From NCBI RefSeq assembly GCF_019218635.1, contig NZ_JAHUZB010000001.1, positions 698,142 through 762,141 of the forward strand: a stretch of DNA of 64,000 nucleotides, in the 5' to 3' direction. The notes beneath the pieces were generated by a model. That model did no database searches and had not been told where the DNA came from. It saw only the letters and a program-made list of their open reading frames with translations. A program made the position numbers and the translations under genes. Numbering within the stretch: the stretch's first letter is position 1; each line of letters begins with the position of its first letter. Positions 1-10,942 of the stretch are shown in pieces. This DNA is from Enterococcus alishanensis (GTDB taxonomy: Bacteria; Bacillota; Bacilli; Lactobacillales; Enterococcaceae).

Positions 1-36
1 TAATAAATTTGTAAATTAATTATAAGGAGTGAGCTA

Positions 37-1425
37 ATGAATCAAGGTGTAAAAATTGCCACGATTGGTGGCGGAAGTAGTTATACCCCAGAATTAATGG
101 AAGGTTTTATCAAAAGATATGAGGAATTACCAATTTCAGAGATTTGGTTGGTAGATATTGAAGCTGGAAAAGAAAAGTTAGCGATTGTCGGAGCAATGGC
201 CCAAAGAATGTGGGATGCTTCACCATATGATGTGAAAATCCATTTGACTTTAGATCGCGAAGCAGCTTTAAAAGATGCTGATTTTGTTACCACACAATTT
301 CGAGTTGGTTTATTGGAAGCACGAATCAAGGATGAAAGAATCCCTGCTTATTATGGCATGTTAGGACAAGAGACTAACGGACCAGGTGGAATTTTTAAAG
401 CGTTAAGAACTGTGCCAATCATTCTGGAAATTGTTGAAGATATGAAACGGCTTTGTCCAGATGCCTGGTTGATTAATTTTGCCAATCCTAGTGGCATGGT
501 GACAGAAGCCATTGTTCGTTATGGTAAGTGGGAAAAAGTCATTGGTTTATGTAATGTACCTGTGATGGCGACGATGATTGAGCCAGCATTAATCGGGAAA
601 AATCCAGATGAGTTAATTTATAAATTTGCTGGGTTAAATCATTTTCACTGGCATAAAGTTGCGGATAATCATGGCAATGACGTGACGATGGATATCATTG
701 AAAAAATGTATGAAGAAGACAACGGCTTACCGAAAAATATTTTCGATATTCCTTTTTATCATGAACAGCTAGAACAGATGAAAATGATTCCTTGTGGTTA
801 TCATCGGTATTACTATCGTCAAGAAGAAATGCTGGAACATGCTTTAGAAGAATATCAAACAATTGGTACGCGCGCCCAACAAGTCAAGCAAACAGAAACT
901 GAATTATTTGAACTCTACAAAGATCCAGCACTAAATTACAAACCGGAGCAGTTGCAGCAACGGGGTGGAGCGTATTACTCTGATGCAGCTTGTGAAACAA
1001 TTGCTTCAATCTATGCCAATAAAAACACGCAATTGGTCGTTTCTACTAAAAATGATGGTGCTGTTCCGGATTTACCAGCGGATTGTGTTGTTGAAGTGAC
1101 TGCTTATGTAGGTGGTCAAGGAGCACGCAATGTTGCCTTTGGTACATTACCGACAGCTGAAAGAGGTTGGCTGCAAGTGATGAAAGCAATGGAATTATTG
1201 ACAATTGAGGCTGCAGTCACAGGTGATTATAATACTGTTTTGCAAGCCTTCACGATTAATCCATTAATTCCGTCAGGAAAAACTGCCAAACGAGTAATGG
1301 ATGAATTGTTTATTGCCCACAAAGAATATTTACCAAACTTTAAAGCAACAATCGAAAAATTAATGGCAGAAGGAATCGAAGTTCAGGATCAAGTAGCTAG
1401 TCATTTAGATTTAATAGAAGTATAA
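37..1425 (+). CDS. 6-phospho-beta-glucosidase, glycoside hydrolase family 4
   Basis: Predicted cytoplasmic NAD+- and metal-dependent hydrolase that cleaves PTS-imported phosphorylated beta-glucosides (LicH/CelF type) to glucose 6-phosphate and aglycone or sugar. The 462 residues match the usual GH4 length. Visible are the N-terminal dinucleotide motif IGGGSSYTPE, the NFANPSG segment, the metal-ligand region GLCNVPV and GLNHFHWH. The ATG follows TAAGGAGTG at a normal distance. It lies 19 bases before a GH1 gene and a HAD gene, all on one strand, so it is probably an internal gene of an operon whose transporter lies left of the window. Exact substrate (cellobiose, arbutin or salicin phosphate) cannot be read from sequence. 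Confidence 0.88.
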   Translation: MNQGVKIATIGGGSSYTPELMEGFIKRYEELPISEIWLVDIEAGKEKLAIVGAMAQRMWDASPYDVKIHLTLDREAALKDADFVTTQFRVGLLEARIKDERIPAYYGMLGQETNGPGGIFKALRTVPIILEIVEDMKRLCPDAWLINFANPSGMVTEAIVRYGKWEKVIGLCNVPVMATMIEPALIGKNPDELIYKFAGLNHFHWHKVADNHGNDVTMDIIEKMYEEDNGLPKNIFDIPFYHEQLEQMKMIPCGYHRYYYRQEEMLEHALEEYQTIGTRAQQVKQTETELFELYKDPALNYKPEQLQQRGGAYYSDAACETIASIYANKNTQLVVSTKNDGAVPDLPADCVVEVTAYVGGQGARNVAFGTLPTAERGWLQVMKAMELLTIEAAVTGDYNTVLQAFTINPLIPSGKTAKRVMDELFIAHKEYLPNFKATIEKLMAEGIEVQDQVASHLDLIEV

Positions 1426-1432
1426 AACTTAG

Positions 1433-3668
<2,236 letters not shown>

Positions 3669-3671
3669 AAC

Positions 3672-3712
3672 AAGCAGTCAGTTTGTGTTATTCAAGCTGG
3701 CTGCTTTTTTTT
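3672..3712 (+). terminator. Rho-independent terminator of the phospho-beta-glucosidase operon
   Basis: AAGCAGTCAG pairs with CTGGCTGCTT (one G-U pair) around a loop of about 17 bases and is followed by eight T residues, directly after the HAD stop codon. Confidence 0.85.
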
Positions 3713-3731
3713 CGGTTGAGATCAAGTAGTT

Positions 3732-4286
3732 TTAGATTTTAATGATACCAAAAGCAGCCAAAAAATAAATAACTAACAAAGTGAAAACAACTAAAAAGCT
3801 AAGAAAAATCATTCCTTGAATCATTCTTTGACTGATGAGTAGTTTTCTTTCTGATACTGGTTGATAAAAATCCTCTTTATAATAAATAGTGATCCAGAAA
3901 AGAAAAATAAGTTGGGCTAATTGAAGAGGGATTACTAGGATAATCGCTTCAAAAATTTCTGTTTGACGAATAACATTAATAAAGCCGGCAATCGATCCAA
4001 TGATAGTAGTAAAAGAAATGATGCCAATGAAAACTCCTTGTTGAACTAAGTTAAATAAAGTAACATCTTGTTTAAGCTTTTTCATATACTTCTCATCTCC
4101 TTTCATTAACGCATCCAATGATATTTGATAGTAATCACTGATTTTAATTAGAGTAGGCACATCCGGAAAGCTATTTCCAGTTTCCCAACTGGAAACTGTT
4201 TGCCTAGAGACAAACAAATAATCAGCAACTTGTTGTTGCGTCAGCTGCAATTCATTTCTACGCATTTTTAAAATATTCCCTAACAT
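3732..4286 (-). CDS. Membrane-anchored XRE-family transcriptional regulator
   Basis: 184 residues. The N-terminal ~60 form a Cro/CI-type helix-turn-helix (RNELQLTQQQVADYLFVSRQ, then SSWETG). The C-terminal half has about three hydrophobic segments (roughly 83-105, 118-138, 155-180), so the DNA-binding domain is probably tethered at the inner face of the membrane. Such HTH-plus-membrane proteins are common in Firmicutes and usually sense envelope or peptide signals; the target here is unknown. It stands alone, transcribed opposite to the flanking left operon. Its start follows AAGGGGTGA on the minus strand. No partner ABC transporter is adjacent. Confidence 0.75.
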   Translation of the reverse strand: MLGNILKMRRNELQLTQQQVADYLFVSRQTVSSWETGNSFPDVPTLIKISDYYQISLDALMKGDEKYMKKLKQDVTLFNLVQQGVFIGIISFTTIIGSIAGFINVIRQTEIFEAIILVIPLQLAQLIFLFWITIYYKEDFYQPVSERKLLISQRMIQGMIFLSFLVVFTLLVIYFLAAFGIIKI

Positions 4287-4367
4287 ATTTTCACCCCTTA
4301 CTTAATTTAATTGTAAATGAAAGAGGAGAATTTACTAGCAAATATTCTTGGCATCATTGATTTAACA

Positions 4368-4407
4368 ACAAAAAAACTCCAGAAAGGAATTATCCTTCGT
4401 GGAGTTC
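4368..4407 (-). terminator. Terminator of gutM-srlA-srlE
   Basis: On the minus strand AACTCCA and TGGAGTT pair, with an inner GAAGGA/CCTTTC pairing, followed by a run of seven T, just past the srlE stop. Confidence 0.8.
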
Positions 4408-4418
4408 AAAAAATATTT

Positions 4419-5444
4419 TTATTTATATAGTCCAAAACTAAATAGCCAAGCAATTAAAACAGAAAGGGGACCCGTCAAAAGCCTTGAGAAAAGTACAGCT
4501 GGTACACCAATTTCAACTGTATAAGGTTCTGCTTCAGAAAGAGTTAAACCAACAGGAACAAAATCTGCACCAGCTTGGGAATTAATCGCAAACAATGCTG
4601 GTAAAGCCATAGCAGGAGCAATCGAACCTTTACCAATTTCTACGCCTAAAAGTACACCAACAACTTGAGCAATAACAGCTCCAGGTCCTAATACTGGTGA
4701 TAAGATTGGAATTGTACAGATTAAGGATAAAATGACCATCCCAACAATATTATTTGCTAAAGGTCGGACACCTGTCGCAATAAAGTTACCGATACCAGTG
4801 TAATTAATCAAACCTACTAACATACTTACAAAGGTCATAAAAGGTAAGATATTTTTGATAACCATGTCTAAAGTATCTCGCCCAGCTTGATAAAAAACAC
4901 CGACAAACTGTCCTACGACACGACCAATTTTATTAATTAAGCCGAAAATCCCACCTTGCTTTTGCGTAGCTGCTTTTTTCTCTTTGACATCGGCTTTTGC
5001 CTGCGCATATTTATCTTGAAAGTTTTCTTCATTTTCTTCAGGAGCTACTACTGGTTCTACACTAACTTCATCAGATTCTTCCACGATCCGAATATTTTCT
5101 GGCTTCACTCCAGAAACAAAAATATCTTCTGTGATATGTTTTGCCAGAGGTCCAGAAGGGGAGGAAGGCAGAACATCCACGGTTGGCACCCGTTTCATGG
5201 GATAAACGCCAATCCGTGCAGTCCCACCACAGTCAATTACAGCACACATCATCTCATCTTCAGGAATCGAAGTCTTAAAGCCATCGACGGCTTCTCCGCC
5301 GGATAGTTCAGCAATTTTTTCAGCAACTGGATGAATCCCACCACCAGTTACAGAGGCTATTTTTATTTTTTTTCCTTCAGGTTTTAATTCAAAGCCAGGT
5401 CCCCAGCCATTATTTCCACGACCTACAAAGATTTTTCTATACAT
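4419..5444 (-). CDS. srlE: Glucitol/sorbitol-type PTS EIIB plus membrane (C2) component
   Basis: Phosphotransfer and transport subunit of a glucitol-family PTS. The N-terminal ~130 residues form the EIIB domain, with the phosphorylatable cysteine in [14 protein letters not shown] (about Cys72). After an acidic linker (about 130-165) comes a membrane domain with [11 protein letters not shown] and [20 protein letters not shown], matching E. coli SrlE as remembered. Start chosen at the ATG seven bases after GGAGG (341 residues); an upstream ATG would add five residues but has no site. Last gene of the leftward operon. Its matching EIIA (13575-13928) lies about 8 kb away at the end of the divergent operon. 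No sorbitol-6-phosphate dehydrogenase is present, so sorbitol need not be the substrate. Confidence 0.88.
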   Translation of the reverse strand: MYRKIFVGRGNNGWGPGFELKPEGKKIKIASVTGGGIHPVAEKIAELSGGEAVDGFKTSIPEDEMMCAVIDCGGTARIGVYPMKRVPTVDVLPSSPSGPLAKHITEDIFVSGVKPENIRIVEESDEVSVEPVVAPEENEENFQDKYAQAKADVKEKKAATQKQGGIFGLINKIGRVVGQFVGVFYQAGRDTLDMVIKNILPFMTFVSMLVGLINYTGIGNFIATGVRPLANNIVGMVILSLICTIPILSPVLGPGAVIAQVVGVLLGVEIGKGSIAPAMALPALFAINSQAGADFVPVGLTLSEAEPYTVEIGVPAVLFSRLLTGPLSVLIAWLFSFGLYK

Positions 5445-5459
5445 AGTTTTGTCCTCCAT

Positions 5460-5984
5460 CTAGGCTTCTGCCGGTTCTTTCCACATAATTTTAGTTAATG
5501 TTTCTGTACAAATACCACGAATTAGAATGACGATTAAGCCTACAAGAAAATAGCGAACGGCTAAAGGCATTGTTGACAAACCTAAAGTAGTAATCCCAGA
5601 TGAAATACCCGTCCAAACAAATAATTCTCCAGCATTCGCATGGGGAAATAGACCAGTAATTGGGTGAACTAATGAAACCGCTGAGTCGTAAAAAGCTGGT
5701 TTTTGTTTTTCTTTTAAGAAACGTCCGAAGGAATAACACATCGGATTGGTCATGAAAAAGACCGCCAATAGTGGGAATAGGGAGTAGCGTAAGACAATAT
5801 TTTTAGTACAAAATTGAGCGAAATTCGTTACCCGTTCTTCTCCAATTAAAGCTATAAGAGCATTTACAAATGTTAATAAGACCATCAAGGTAGGCAAAAT
5901 CCCAGTAATTAAACCAACTAAGTTTTCCCCACCTGCATTAAAAATTCCGATAAATCCTTCTGCAATCTTTACTAAAAAGTCCAT
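5460..5984 (-). CDS. srlA: Glucitol/sorbitol-type PTS EIIC (C1) component
   Basis: 174-residue membrane permease half, matching the SrlA length, with several hydrophobic segments and the family features YSLFPLLAVFFMTNPMCYSFG and LFPHANAGELFVW. It works with SrlE and the distant SrlB-type EIIA to import and phosphorylate a polyol. The ATG overlaps the gutM stop by one base (TAATG) and is preceded by GGAGGGAA, showing tight translational coupling. Assignment to the glucitol PTS family is firm; the transported compound is not, given the unusual enzymes encoded divergently. Confidence 0.87.
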   Translation of the reverse strand: MDFLVKIAEGFIGIFNAGGENLVGLITGILPTLMVLLTFVNALIALIGEERVTNFAQFCTKNIVLRYSLFPLLAVFFMTNPMCYSFGRFLKEKQKPAFYDSAVSLVHPITGLFPHANAGELFVWTGISSGITTLGLSTMPLAVRYFLVGLIVILIRGICTETLTKIMWKEPAEA

Positions 5985-6376
5985 TAGATTCCCTCCGCTT
6001 TCATTATTTCTTGATTGATTAAATCAAAGGCTTGTTGAAAAGCTCTGATTCTTTGTTTCCCCTTTAAAGCCGTCATTGTTTCATTGACATTTTTTCCTAT
6101 CAATCGTTCTTTTTGTTTGAATCGAGCAAAAACGGTATAACCAGACATTTCGCGATAGTCTAAAATCGTACCGTGTTCATCCGCCACAAGTAGAGAAATT
6201 ACACCTTTTCCCATTTTAAATTTTGCTTTGGCGACGCCCACACCTAAGTAACCATCAGATCGATGCTTAATTTGATTCAACATATGATGATAATTTTTAT
6301 GCTGAAAATATGACATGCCAATCTGTATTCCCCAACAAAGCACTAATAAAATAATTAAACCAGCATAGTTAGCCAT
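5984..6376 (-). CDS. gutM: Glucitol operon activator-like protein GutM
   Basis: 130 residues with one N-terminal hydrophobic segment (about 3-20) and the GutM-type body (DGYLGVGVAKAKFKMGKGVI, then LLVADEHGTILDYREMSG). In E. coli GutM is an activator of the gut operon; the membrane segment suggests an accessory role linked to the PTS. First gene of the leftward operon, starting after GAGGAGGAAGACT, with a catabolite-control site and promoter just upstream. gutM-srlA-srlE is the standard order for this family. Confidence 0.82.
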   Translation of the reverse strand: MANYAGLIILLVLCWGIQIGMSYFQHKNYHHMLNQIKHRSDGYLGVGVAKAKFKMGKGVISLLVADEHGTILDYREMSGYTVFARFKQKERLIGKNVNETMTALKGKQRIRAFQQAFDLINQEIMKAEGI

Positions 6377-6398
6377 AGTCTTCCTCCTCTTTTCTATA

Positions 6399-6412
6399 TG
6401 TAAGCGCTTGTA
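6399..6412 (-). promoter_or_regulatory. Candidate cre (CcpA) site for gutM-srlA-srlE
   Basis: TGTAAGCGCTTGTA matches TGWAANCGNTNWCA with two mismatches on either strand and has the perfect core AAGCGCTT. It lies just downstream of the predicted leftward promoter, where CcpA would block elongation. Confidence 0.6.
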
Positions 6413-6420
6413 TAAACAAA

Positions 6421-6449
6421 ATCTTAAATTTTTTTGAAATCAATGTCAA
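6421..6449 (-). promoter_or_regulatory. Sigma-A promoter for gutM-srlA-srlE
   Basis: On the minus strand TTGACA (6449-6444) and TAAGAT (6426-6421) are separated by exactly 17 bases. Confidence 0.55.
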
Positions 6450-6465
6450 TGGAATTTTATCATAA

Positions 6466-6498
6466 TTCACATATTGGAACATATGTGATATTTGTGAA
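6466..6498. promoter_or_regulatory. Inverted-repeat operator candidate between divergent operons
   Basis: TTCACATAT (6466-6474) faces ATATTTGTGAA (6488-6498); the arms read TTCACA on both strands, with an inner CACATA/TATGTG pairing. It is central in the divergent intergenic region and may be bound by the SorC-type regulator at 7973-8926. Confidence 0.4.
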
Positions 6499-6549
6499 TA
6501 AATCGGAAATTATGTTACATTACAATTAGAAAAAATATGTATTTACTCA

Positions 6550-6578
6550 TTGACTTTTAAAATAAAGCACTTTATGAT
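6550..6578 (+). promoter_or_regulatory. Sigma-A promoter for the oxidoreductase/dehydrogenase operon
   Basis: TTGACT (6550-6555), 17-base spacer, TATGAT (6573-6578). The TATGTTAC motif occurs on both sides of it, at 6511-6526 (TATGTTACATTACAAT) and 6592-6609 (TATGTTACGTGTAATAAC), a layout suited to looping or dual-site control by the local regulator. Confidence 0.55.
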
Positions 6579-6632
6579 TGTTTGTGTATCATATGTTACG
6601 TGTAATAACAAAAGAGAAGGAGCGATAACAGT

Positions 6633-7880
6633 ATGACAATTTATCAACAGTTGTTACAAAGACAAGCAGAAGAAAATCCAATCAAAGTCGGGGTAATCGG
6701 TGCAGGACAAATGGGTTATGGCATGATTGCACAAATTGCAACGATCCCAGGAATGGCAGTCACTGGCGTGAGTGATATTCGCCAAGAATTTGCTCAAAAA
6801 GCAGCCGATGCGTATTTAGCTTCATCAGATATCAAAAATAAAGTGTTAGTAACTACCGATTTTAAAGAAGTCATTCATTCGCCAAACGTTGAAGTGATTG
6901 TAGATGCGACGGGTGTACCAGAAGTTGGGGCAAAAATTGCTTTGGAAACGTTGATCGCCAAAAAACAATTGGTTCTATTAAATGTTGAAATTGATATCAC
7001 CATTGGACCATTGATGCATAAGCTTTATCAAGCAGCTGATTTAGTTTATACCGGTTCTGATGGAGATGAACCCGCAGCAACAACAGAGCTTTTTGAATTT
7101 GCTAAATCAATGGGAATGGAAGTTTTAGTAGCTGGTAAAGGTAAAAATAATAAATTAAATGTTGGTGCAAATCCAGATACTGCTCAAGCAGAAGCAGATA
7201 AGAAACAAATGGCTTCTCATATGTTGGCAGCCTTTCAAGATGGTACAAAAACAATGGCAGAAATGAATTTACTATCAAATGCGATCGGATTTGTACCAGA
7301 TAAAGTAGGAATGCATGGACTAGCAGGAGATGTAGACTCGGTTATTAAAGATTTAGATTTGAAAGAAAATGGAGGCGTCTTAAGTAAATATGGCGTAGTA
7401 GAATATGTTGATGGGTTGGCACCAGGGGTCTTTGTCATTGTGAAAGGACAAAATGAAGGCGTCCGTCATGAGTTAAGTTACTTAATGAAGACAGGTGATC
7501 GGGATCATCATATTTTATATCGACCATATCACTTAGCAAGTTTAGAAACACCGATTACAATCGCAAAAGCAGTTTTAAGAAATGATCATGCTATTGTACC
7601 GTTAGGCGCACCAGTTTCAGAAACTGTAGCTGTAACGAAAAAGGATATTGCTGAAGGTGAAAAACTAGATGGTATTGGTGGATTCTGCGTCCGTGGCGTA
7701 TTGGAAACTCATGTTGATATGAAAAAAGATGGTCATATTCCAATTGGTTTAATTTCTGGAAATGTGATTGCCCGTCGACCAATTAAAGCGGGAACGTTTA
7801 TTACTGAAGAAGATGTTGTATTGGATGAATCAACGACAGTTTATCAATTAAGAAAATTACAAGATAGTACATTTGATTAA
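6633..7880 (+). CDS. NAD(P)-binding oxidoreductase with C-terminal SAF domain (COG4091 / DRL-like family)
   Basis: 415 residues. The N-terminal Rossmann motif GVIGAGQMGYG sits near residues 20-30. A homoserine-dehydrogenase-like middle follows (VDATGVPEVGAKIALE; GSDGDEPAATTELFEFA). A SAF domain occupies about 340-405 (IARRPIKAGTFITEEDVVL). This is the 'predicted homoserine dehydrogenase with SAF domain' family. One characterised group, Brucella DRL (DXR-II), interconverts 1-deoxy-D-xylulose 5-phosphate and 2-C-methyl-D-erythritol 4-phosphate. Threonine synthesis is unlikely because it is the first gene of an operon ending in a glucitol-type EIIA. I infer that it oxidises or isomerises the PTS product. 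ATG follows GAGAAGGAGCG. Family confident; reaction uncertain. Confidence 0.75.
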   Translation: MTIYQQLLQRQAEENPIKVGVIGAGQMGYGMIAQIATIPGMAVTGVSDIRQEFAQKAADAYLASSDIKNKVLVTTDFKEVIHSPNVEVIVDATGVPEVGAKIALETLIAKKQLVLLNVEIDITIGPLMHKLYQAADLVYTGSDGDEPAATTELFEFAKSMGMEVLVAGKGKNNKLNVGANPDTAQAEADKKQMASHMLAAFQDGTKTMAEMNLLSNAIGFVPDKVGMHGLAGDVDSVIKDLDLKENGGVLSKYGVVEYVDGLAPGVFVIVKGQNEGVRHELSYLMKTGDRDHHILYRPYHLASLETPITIAKAVLRNDHAIVPLGAPVSETVAVTKKDIAEGEKLDGIGGFCVRGVLETHVDMKKDGHIPIGLISGNVIARRPIKAGTFITEEDVVLDESTTVYQLRKLQDSTFD

Positions 7881-7913
7881 AAAATGTGGTTGATTGTGAA
7901 AACCATACATTTT
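7881..7913 (+). other. Imperfect hairpin between the oxidoreductase and regulator genes
   Basis: AAAATGTGGTT pairs imperfectly with AACCATACATTTT, followed by an AT-rich stretch with a short T run. It could attenuate or process the transcript, lowering regulator relative to oxidoreductase, but it is not a strong terminator. Confidence 0.3.
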
Positions 7914-7972
7914 CACTAATTTTTCTTGTAAAATAAAGAGTATTAATAAAAAGGAAAATTCGGAGGGGAATT

Positions 7973-8926
7973 ATGAGCTATTCACAAGATATGCATTTAT
8001 TAGTTGGGATTGCCACAATGTATTACGACGAGGGAGCGAAACAAGCTGATATTGCCAAAAAATATAATATCAGCCGCTCGCTTGTTTCAAAATATCTTAC
8101 AAAAGCAAGAGAATTGGGATTAGTTGAAATTATTATTCATGACGAAATGATTCATCCCCATAAAAATATCGAGGACAAAATAAAAAGACGCTACAATTTA
8201 GACGAAGTGATTTGCGTAGATTCAAAAGAACCCGAGCAATTAATTAAAAAATTAGGCGTAGCTGCAGCAAAATATCTAACTCGTGTCATTCAGCCAAACC
8301 AAATTGTCGGCGTGTCAGCCGGCAACACTGTGCATGAAATGGCGTTGAATTTTTACTCAAAAAATAAATTATCATCAGTGACTTTTGTTCCTTTAGCAGG
8401 TGGATTGGGTCAGCAACATAGTGCGATTCAAGCCAATACAGTTTGTGAAATATTAGGTCAAAAAAGCGGGGGTCAATATTTAGCTTTGCATGCACCGATT
8501 ACGACAGACACAAAAGAAGCGAAAGAAGTTTTTATGAATCAATCCTTTATTAAAAAGGTATTCACTAAAGCAGCAGCAGCGGATATTGCGGTTGTTGGAA
8601 TTGGTGGTTCACCGGTGTATTCAACGATGACTAAAATTTATTTGACTGAAAAAAACAATGAATTGGCTGAGGATATTAAACGAACGGATATTGTTGGAGA
8701 TATTTGTTACAACTTTATTGACAAGCAAGGTGCATTAGTAGACTGTAACTGGAATCAACGAGTGATTTCGTTACCATTAGACGATTTGAAAAAAATACCA
8801 AAAGTGATTGGTGTCTGTGGTGGTCATGATAAGGTTGAAAGTATTCATGCAGCGATTTCTGGTGGCTTAATCAATATTTTAATTACGGATGATATTACCG
8901 CAAATTTATTACTAGATTTTATGTAG
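7973..8926 (+). CDS. SorC/DeoR-type sugar-binding transcriptional regulator
   Basis: 317 residues. The N-terminal helix-turn-helix (GAKQADIAKKYNISRSLVSK) is followed from about residue 55 by the SorC-family sugar-phosphate-binding domain (GVSAGNTVHEMALNF; VVGIGGSPVYSTM; GVCGGHDKVESIHAAISGG). Proteins of this family are released from, or activated at, operators by the phosphorylated sugar or polyol of their pathway. It is embedded between the oxidoreductase and the dehydrogenase genes, so it is the likely local regulator of both divergent transcripts. ATG follows GGAGGGGAATT. The effector is probably the PTS product or its oxidised form. Confidence 0.83.
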   Translation: MSYSQDMHLLVGIATMYYDEGAKQADIAKKYNISRSLVSKYLTKARELGLVEIIIHDEMIHPHKNIEDKIKRRYNLDEVICVDSKEPEQLIKKLGVAAAKYLTRVIQPNQIVGVSAGNTVHEMALNFYSKNKLSSVTFVPLAGGLGQQHSAIQANTVCEILGQKSGGQYLALHAPITTDTKEAKEVFMNQSFIKKVFTKAAAADIAVVGIGGSPVYSTMTKIYLTEKNNELAEDIKRTDIVGDICYNFIDKQGALVDCNWNQRVISLPLDDLKKIPKVIGVCGGHDKVESIHAAISGGLINILITDDITANLLLDFM

Positions 8927-8948
8927 TCGTCACAAAGGAGTGTCGGCA

Positions 8949-9938
8949 ATGAGCATGTCATTACCAAATGATGCTGGATTAACGGATCAAGAATTAAAAG
9001 AAATATATGAAACGATGTGGAATATTCGTTTTTTTGATGAGAAGGTGGATCAGCTTTTCGCCAAGGGTGTGATTCACGGAACAACTCACTTGGCAGTAGG
9101 TCAAGAAGCAACTGCAGCAGGAAGTGGCGCGGTTCTAAGAAAAACTGACTGGATCACTGCTACTCACCGCGGTCATGGTCAAACGATTGCTAAAGGGACC
9201 AATATTCATGCGATGATGGCAGAATTATTTGGTCGAACGACTGGTACCAATAAAGGTAAAGGTGGTTCGATGCATATTGCTGATCTCGACACAGGAAATC
9301 TCGGAGCTAATGGTATTGTGGGTGGTGGATTTCCAATTGCAACCGGAGCTGCTTTGACTGAGAAGTTGAAAAAAACAGACACAGTTGCTTTGGCCTATGC
9401 TGGTGACGGCTCTACTAATGAAGGAAGCTTTCATGAGTCTGTCAATTTAGCTGCTATTTGGGATTTACCTGTTATATTTTTTATTGAAAATAATCAATAT
9501 GGTATGAGTGGTCCTTTTAAGAAAATGATGCGAGTAGATAAATTATCTGATCGGGCTAAAGCATATGGGATTGAAGGCGTAACTATCGATGGCAATGATT
9601 TGATTGAGGTTATTAATACGACTTATGCAGCAGTAGAAAAAGCTCGCCGTGGTGAAGGACCAACCTTGATTGAGGCAATGACTTACCGTTGGAAAGGGCA
9701 TTCAAAATCTGATGCAAAAAAATATCGTACAAAAGAAGAAGAGGAAGATTGGCGAAAAAATCGTGATCCGATTCGCTTAGCGAAAGAACAGATGATCGGA
9801 GCGGGCATTTTTACAGAAGAAGAAGCTGAAGAAATTCGGTTACAGGCAAAACAACGAATTGAAGATGCCGTGACTTTTGCAGAAGAAAGTCCAATGCCAG
9901 CTTTAGAAACTCTTTACGAAAACGTTTATGCGGATTAG
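8949..9938 (+). CDS. Acetoin-dehydrogenase-like E1 component, alpha subunit (thiamine diphosphate)
   Basis: TPP-dependent E1alpha, about 329 residues, closer in length to AcoA than to Gram-positive PdhA (about 370). The TPP motif runs from GDGSTNEG (about 152) to FFIENNQYG (about 177-185); HRGHG (about 73-77) is the E1alpha active-site histidine region. Start chosen at the ATG eight bases after AAAGGAG; a GTG nine bases upstream overlaps that site. Acetoin dehydrogenase cleaves an acyloin to acetyl-CoA plus an aldehyde using E1, E2 and E3, all encoded consecutively here. Because the operon also holds a PTS EIIA, the acyloin is more likely a sugar-derived 1-deoxyketose phosphate than acetoin. 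Confidence 0.85.
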   Translation: MSMSLPNDAGLTDQELKEIYETMWNIRFFDEKVDQLFAKGVIHGTTHLAVGQEATAAGSGAVLRKTDWITATHRGHGQTIAKGTNIHAMMAELFGRTTGTNKGKGGSMHIADLDTGNLGANGIVGGGFPIATGAALTEKLKKTDTVALAYAGDGSTNEGSFHESVNLAAIWDLPVIFFIENNQYGMSGPFKKMMRVDKLSDRAKAYGIEGVTIDGNDLIEVINTTYAAVEKARRGEGPTLIEAMTYRWKGHSKSDAKKYRTKEEEEDWRKNRDPIRLAKEQMIGAGIFTEEEAEEIRLQAKQRIEDAVTFAEESPMPALETLYENVYAD

Positions 9939-9950
9939 GAGGGAATTGTC

Positions 9951-10931
9951 ATGAGAGAAATTACGTATTCAGAGGCAGTAAGAGAGGCAATGTCTGAAGC
10001 GATGCGCACAGATGAAACCGTCTTCATGATCGGTGAAGATATTGGTATTTATGGTGGTGCCTTCGGAGTCAGTCGCGGTATGGTGGAGGAATTTGGTGAG
10101 GAACGAGTGCGTTCAACACCAATAGCTGAATCTGTTATTGCCGGAGCATCAGTCGGTGCAGCTATGACAGGAATGCGCCCTATTTTTGAAATTCAATTTT
10201 CTGACTTTGTAACTATTGCCTTAGATCAAATTGTGAACCAAGCAGCAAAAATTCGTTATATGTATGGTGGAAAAGCCAAAATTCCATTGGTTATGCGGAC
10301 TCCTGGAGGCTCGGGAACTGGCGCGGCAGCCCAGCATTCTCAAAGTTTAGAAAATTGGACAGCCCATGTTCCAGGTTTAAAAGTAATCCAACCGGCAACT
10401 GCCTATGATGCTAAAGGACTACTGCATGCTGCAATCGAAGATGATAATCCAGTGATGTTTTATGAACACAAGCTTTGTTATCGCACCACAAGTGATGTAC
10501 CAGAAGGAAAATATACAATTCCAATTGGTGTAGCAGATATTAAAAAAGCTGGAACTGATATAACAGTAGTGGCAACAGGTATTATGGTTCACAAAGCTTT
10601 AGAAGCAGCCGAAAAATTATCAGATGAAGGAATCGATATTGAAGTAGTTGATCCTCGAACATTGGTACCTTTGGATAAGCAAACGATTATTGATTCAGTG
10701 ATTAAAACGGGTAAAGCCGTAGTGGTGACAGAAGCTGTTAAAAGAAGTGGCTTTAGCGCCGAATTAGCTAGTGTGATTGTCGAAAGTGAAAGTTTTGACT
10801 TTTTGGATGCACCATTGGTTCGTTTAGCTGGTAAAGAAGTGCCGATTCCTTATCATCCTGATTTGGAAAAATTAGCGGTGCCACAAGTGGAAGATATTGT
10901 TGAAGCTTGTCGCAACTTAGTGAAAGGTTAG
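9951..10931 (+). CDS. Acetoin-dehydrogenase-like E1 component, beta subunit
   Basis: 326 residues, transketolase-like pyrimidine-binding and C-terminal domains. Family landmarks are [57 protein letters not shown] and [13 protein letters not shown]. It pairs with the E1alpha subunit encoded 12 bases upstream to form an alpha2beta2 decarboxylase/lyase that passes an acyl group to the E2 lipoyl arm. ATG follows TAGGAGGGAATTGTC. The tight spacing confirms co-expression. PdhB, BkdAB and AcoB are all related; the AcoB-type call rests on short E1alpha length and context. Confidence 0.85.
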   Translation: MREITYSEAVREAMSEAMRTDETVFMIGEDIGIYGGAFGVSRGMVEEFGEERVRSTPIAESVIAGASVGAAMTGMRPIFEIQFSDFVTIALDQIVNQAAKIRYMYGGKAKIPLVMRTPGGSGTGAAAQHSQSLENWTAHVPGLKVIQPATAYDAKGLLHAAIEDDNPVMFYEHKLCYRTTSDVPEGKYTIPIGVADIKKAGTDITVVATGIMVHKALEAAEKLSDEGIDIEVVDPRTLVPLDKQTIIDSVIKTGKAVVVTEAVKRSGFSAELASVIVESESFDFLDAPLVRLAGKEVPIPYHPDLEKLAVPQVEDIVEACRNLVKG

Positions 10932-10942
10932 GAGGAATAGCG

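Noticed and set aside
6633..7880. Homoserine dehydrogenase for threonine/methionine synthesis
   Set aside because: The C-terminal SAF domain and the PTS/dehydrogenase operon context point to the separate SAF oxidoreductase family; no amino-acid biosynthesis genes are near.
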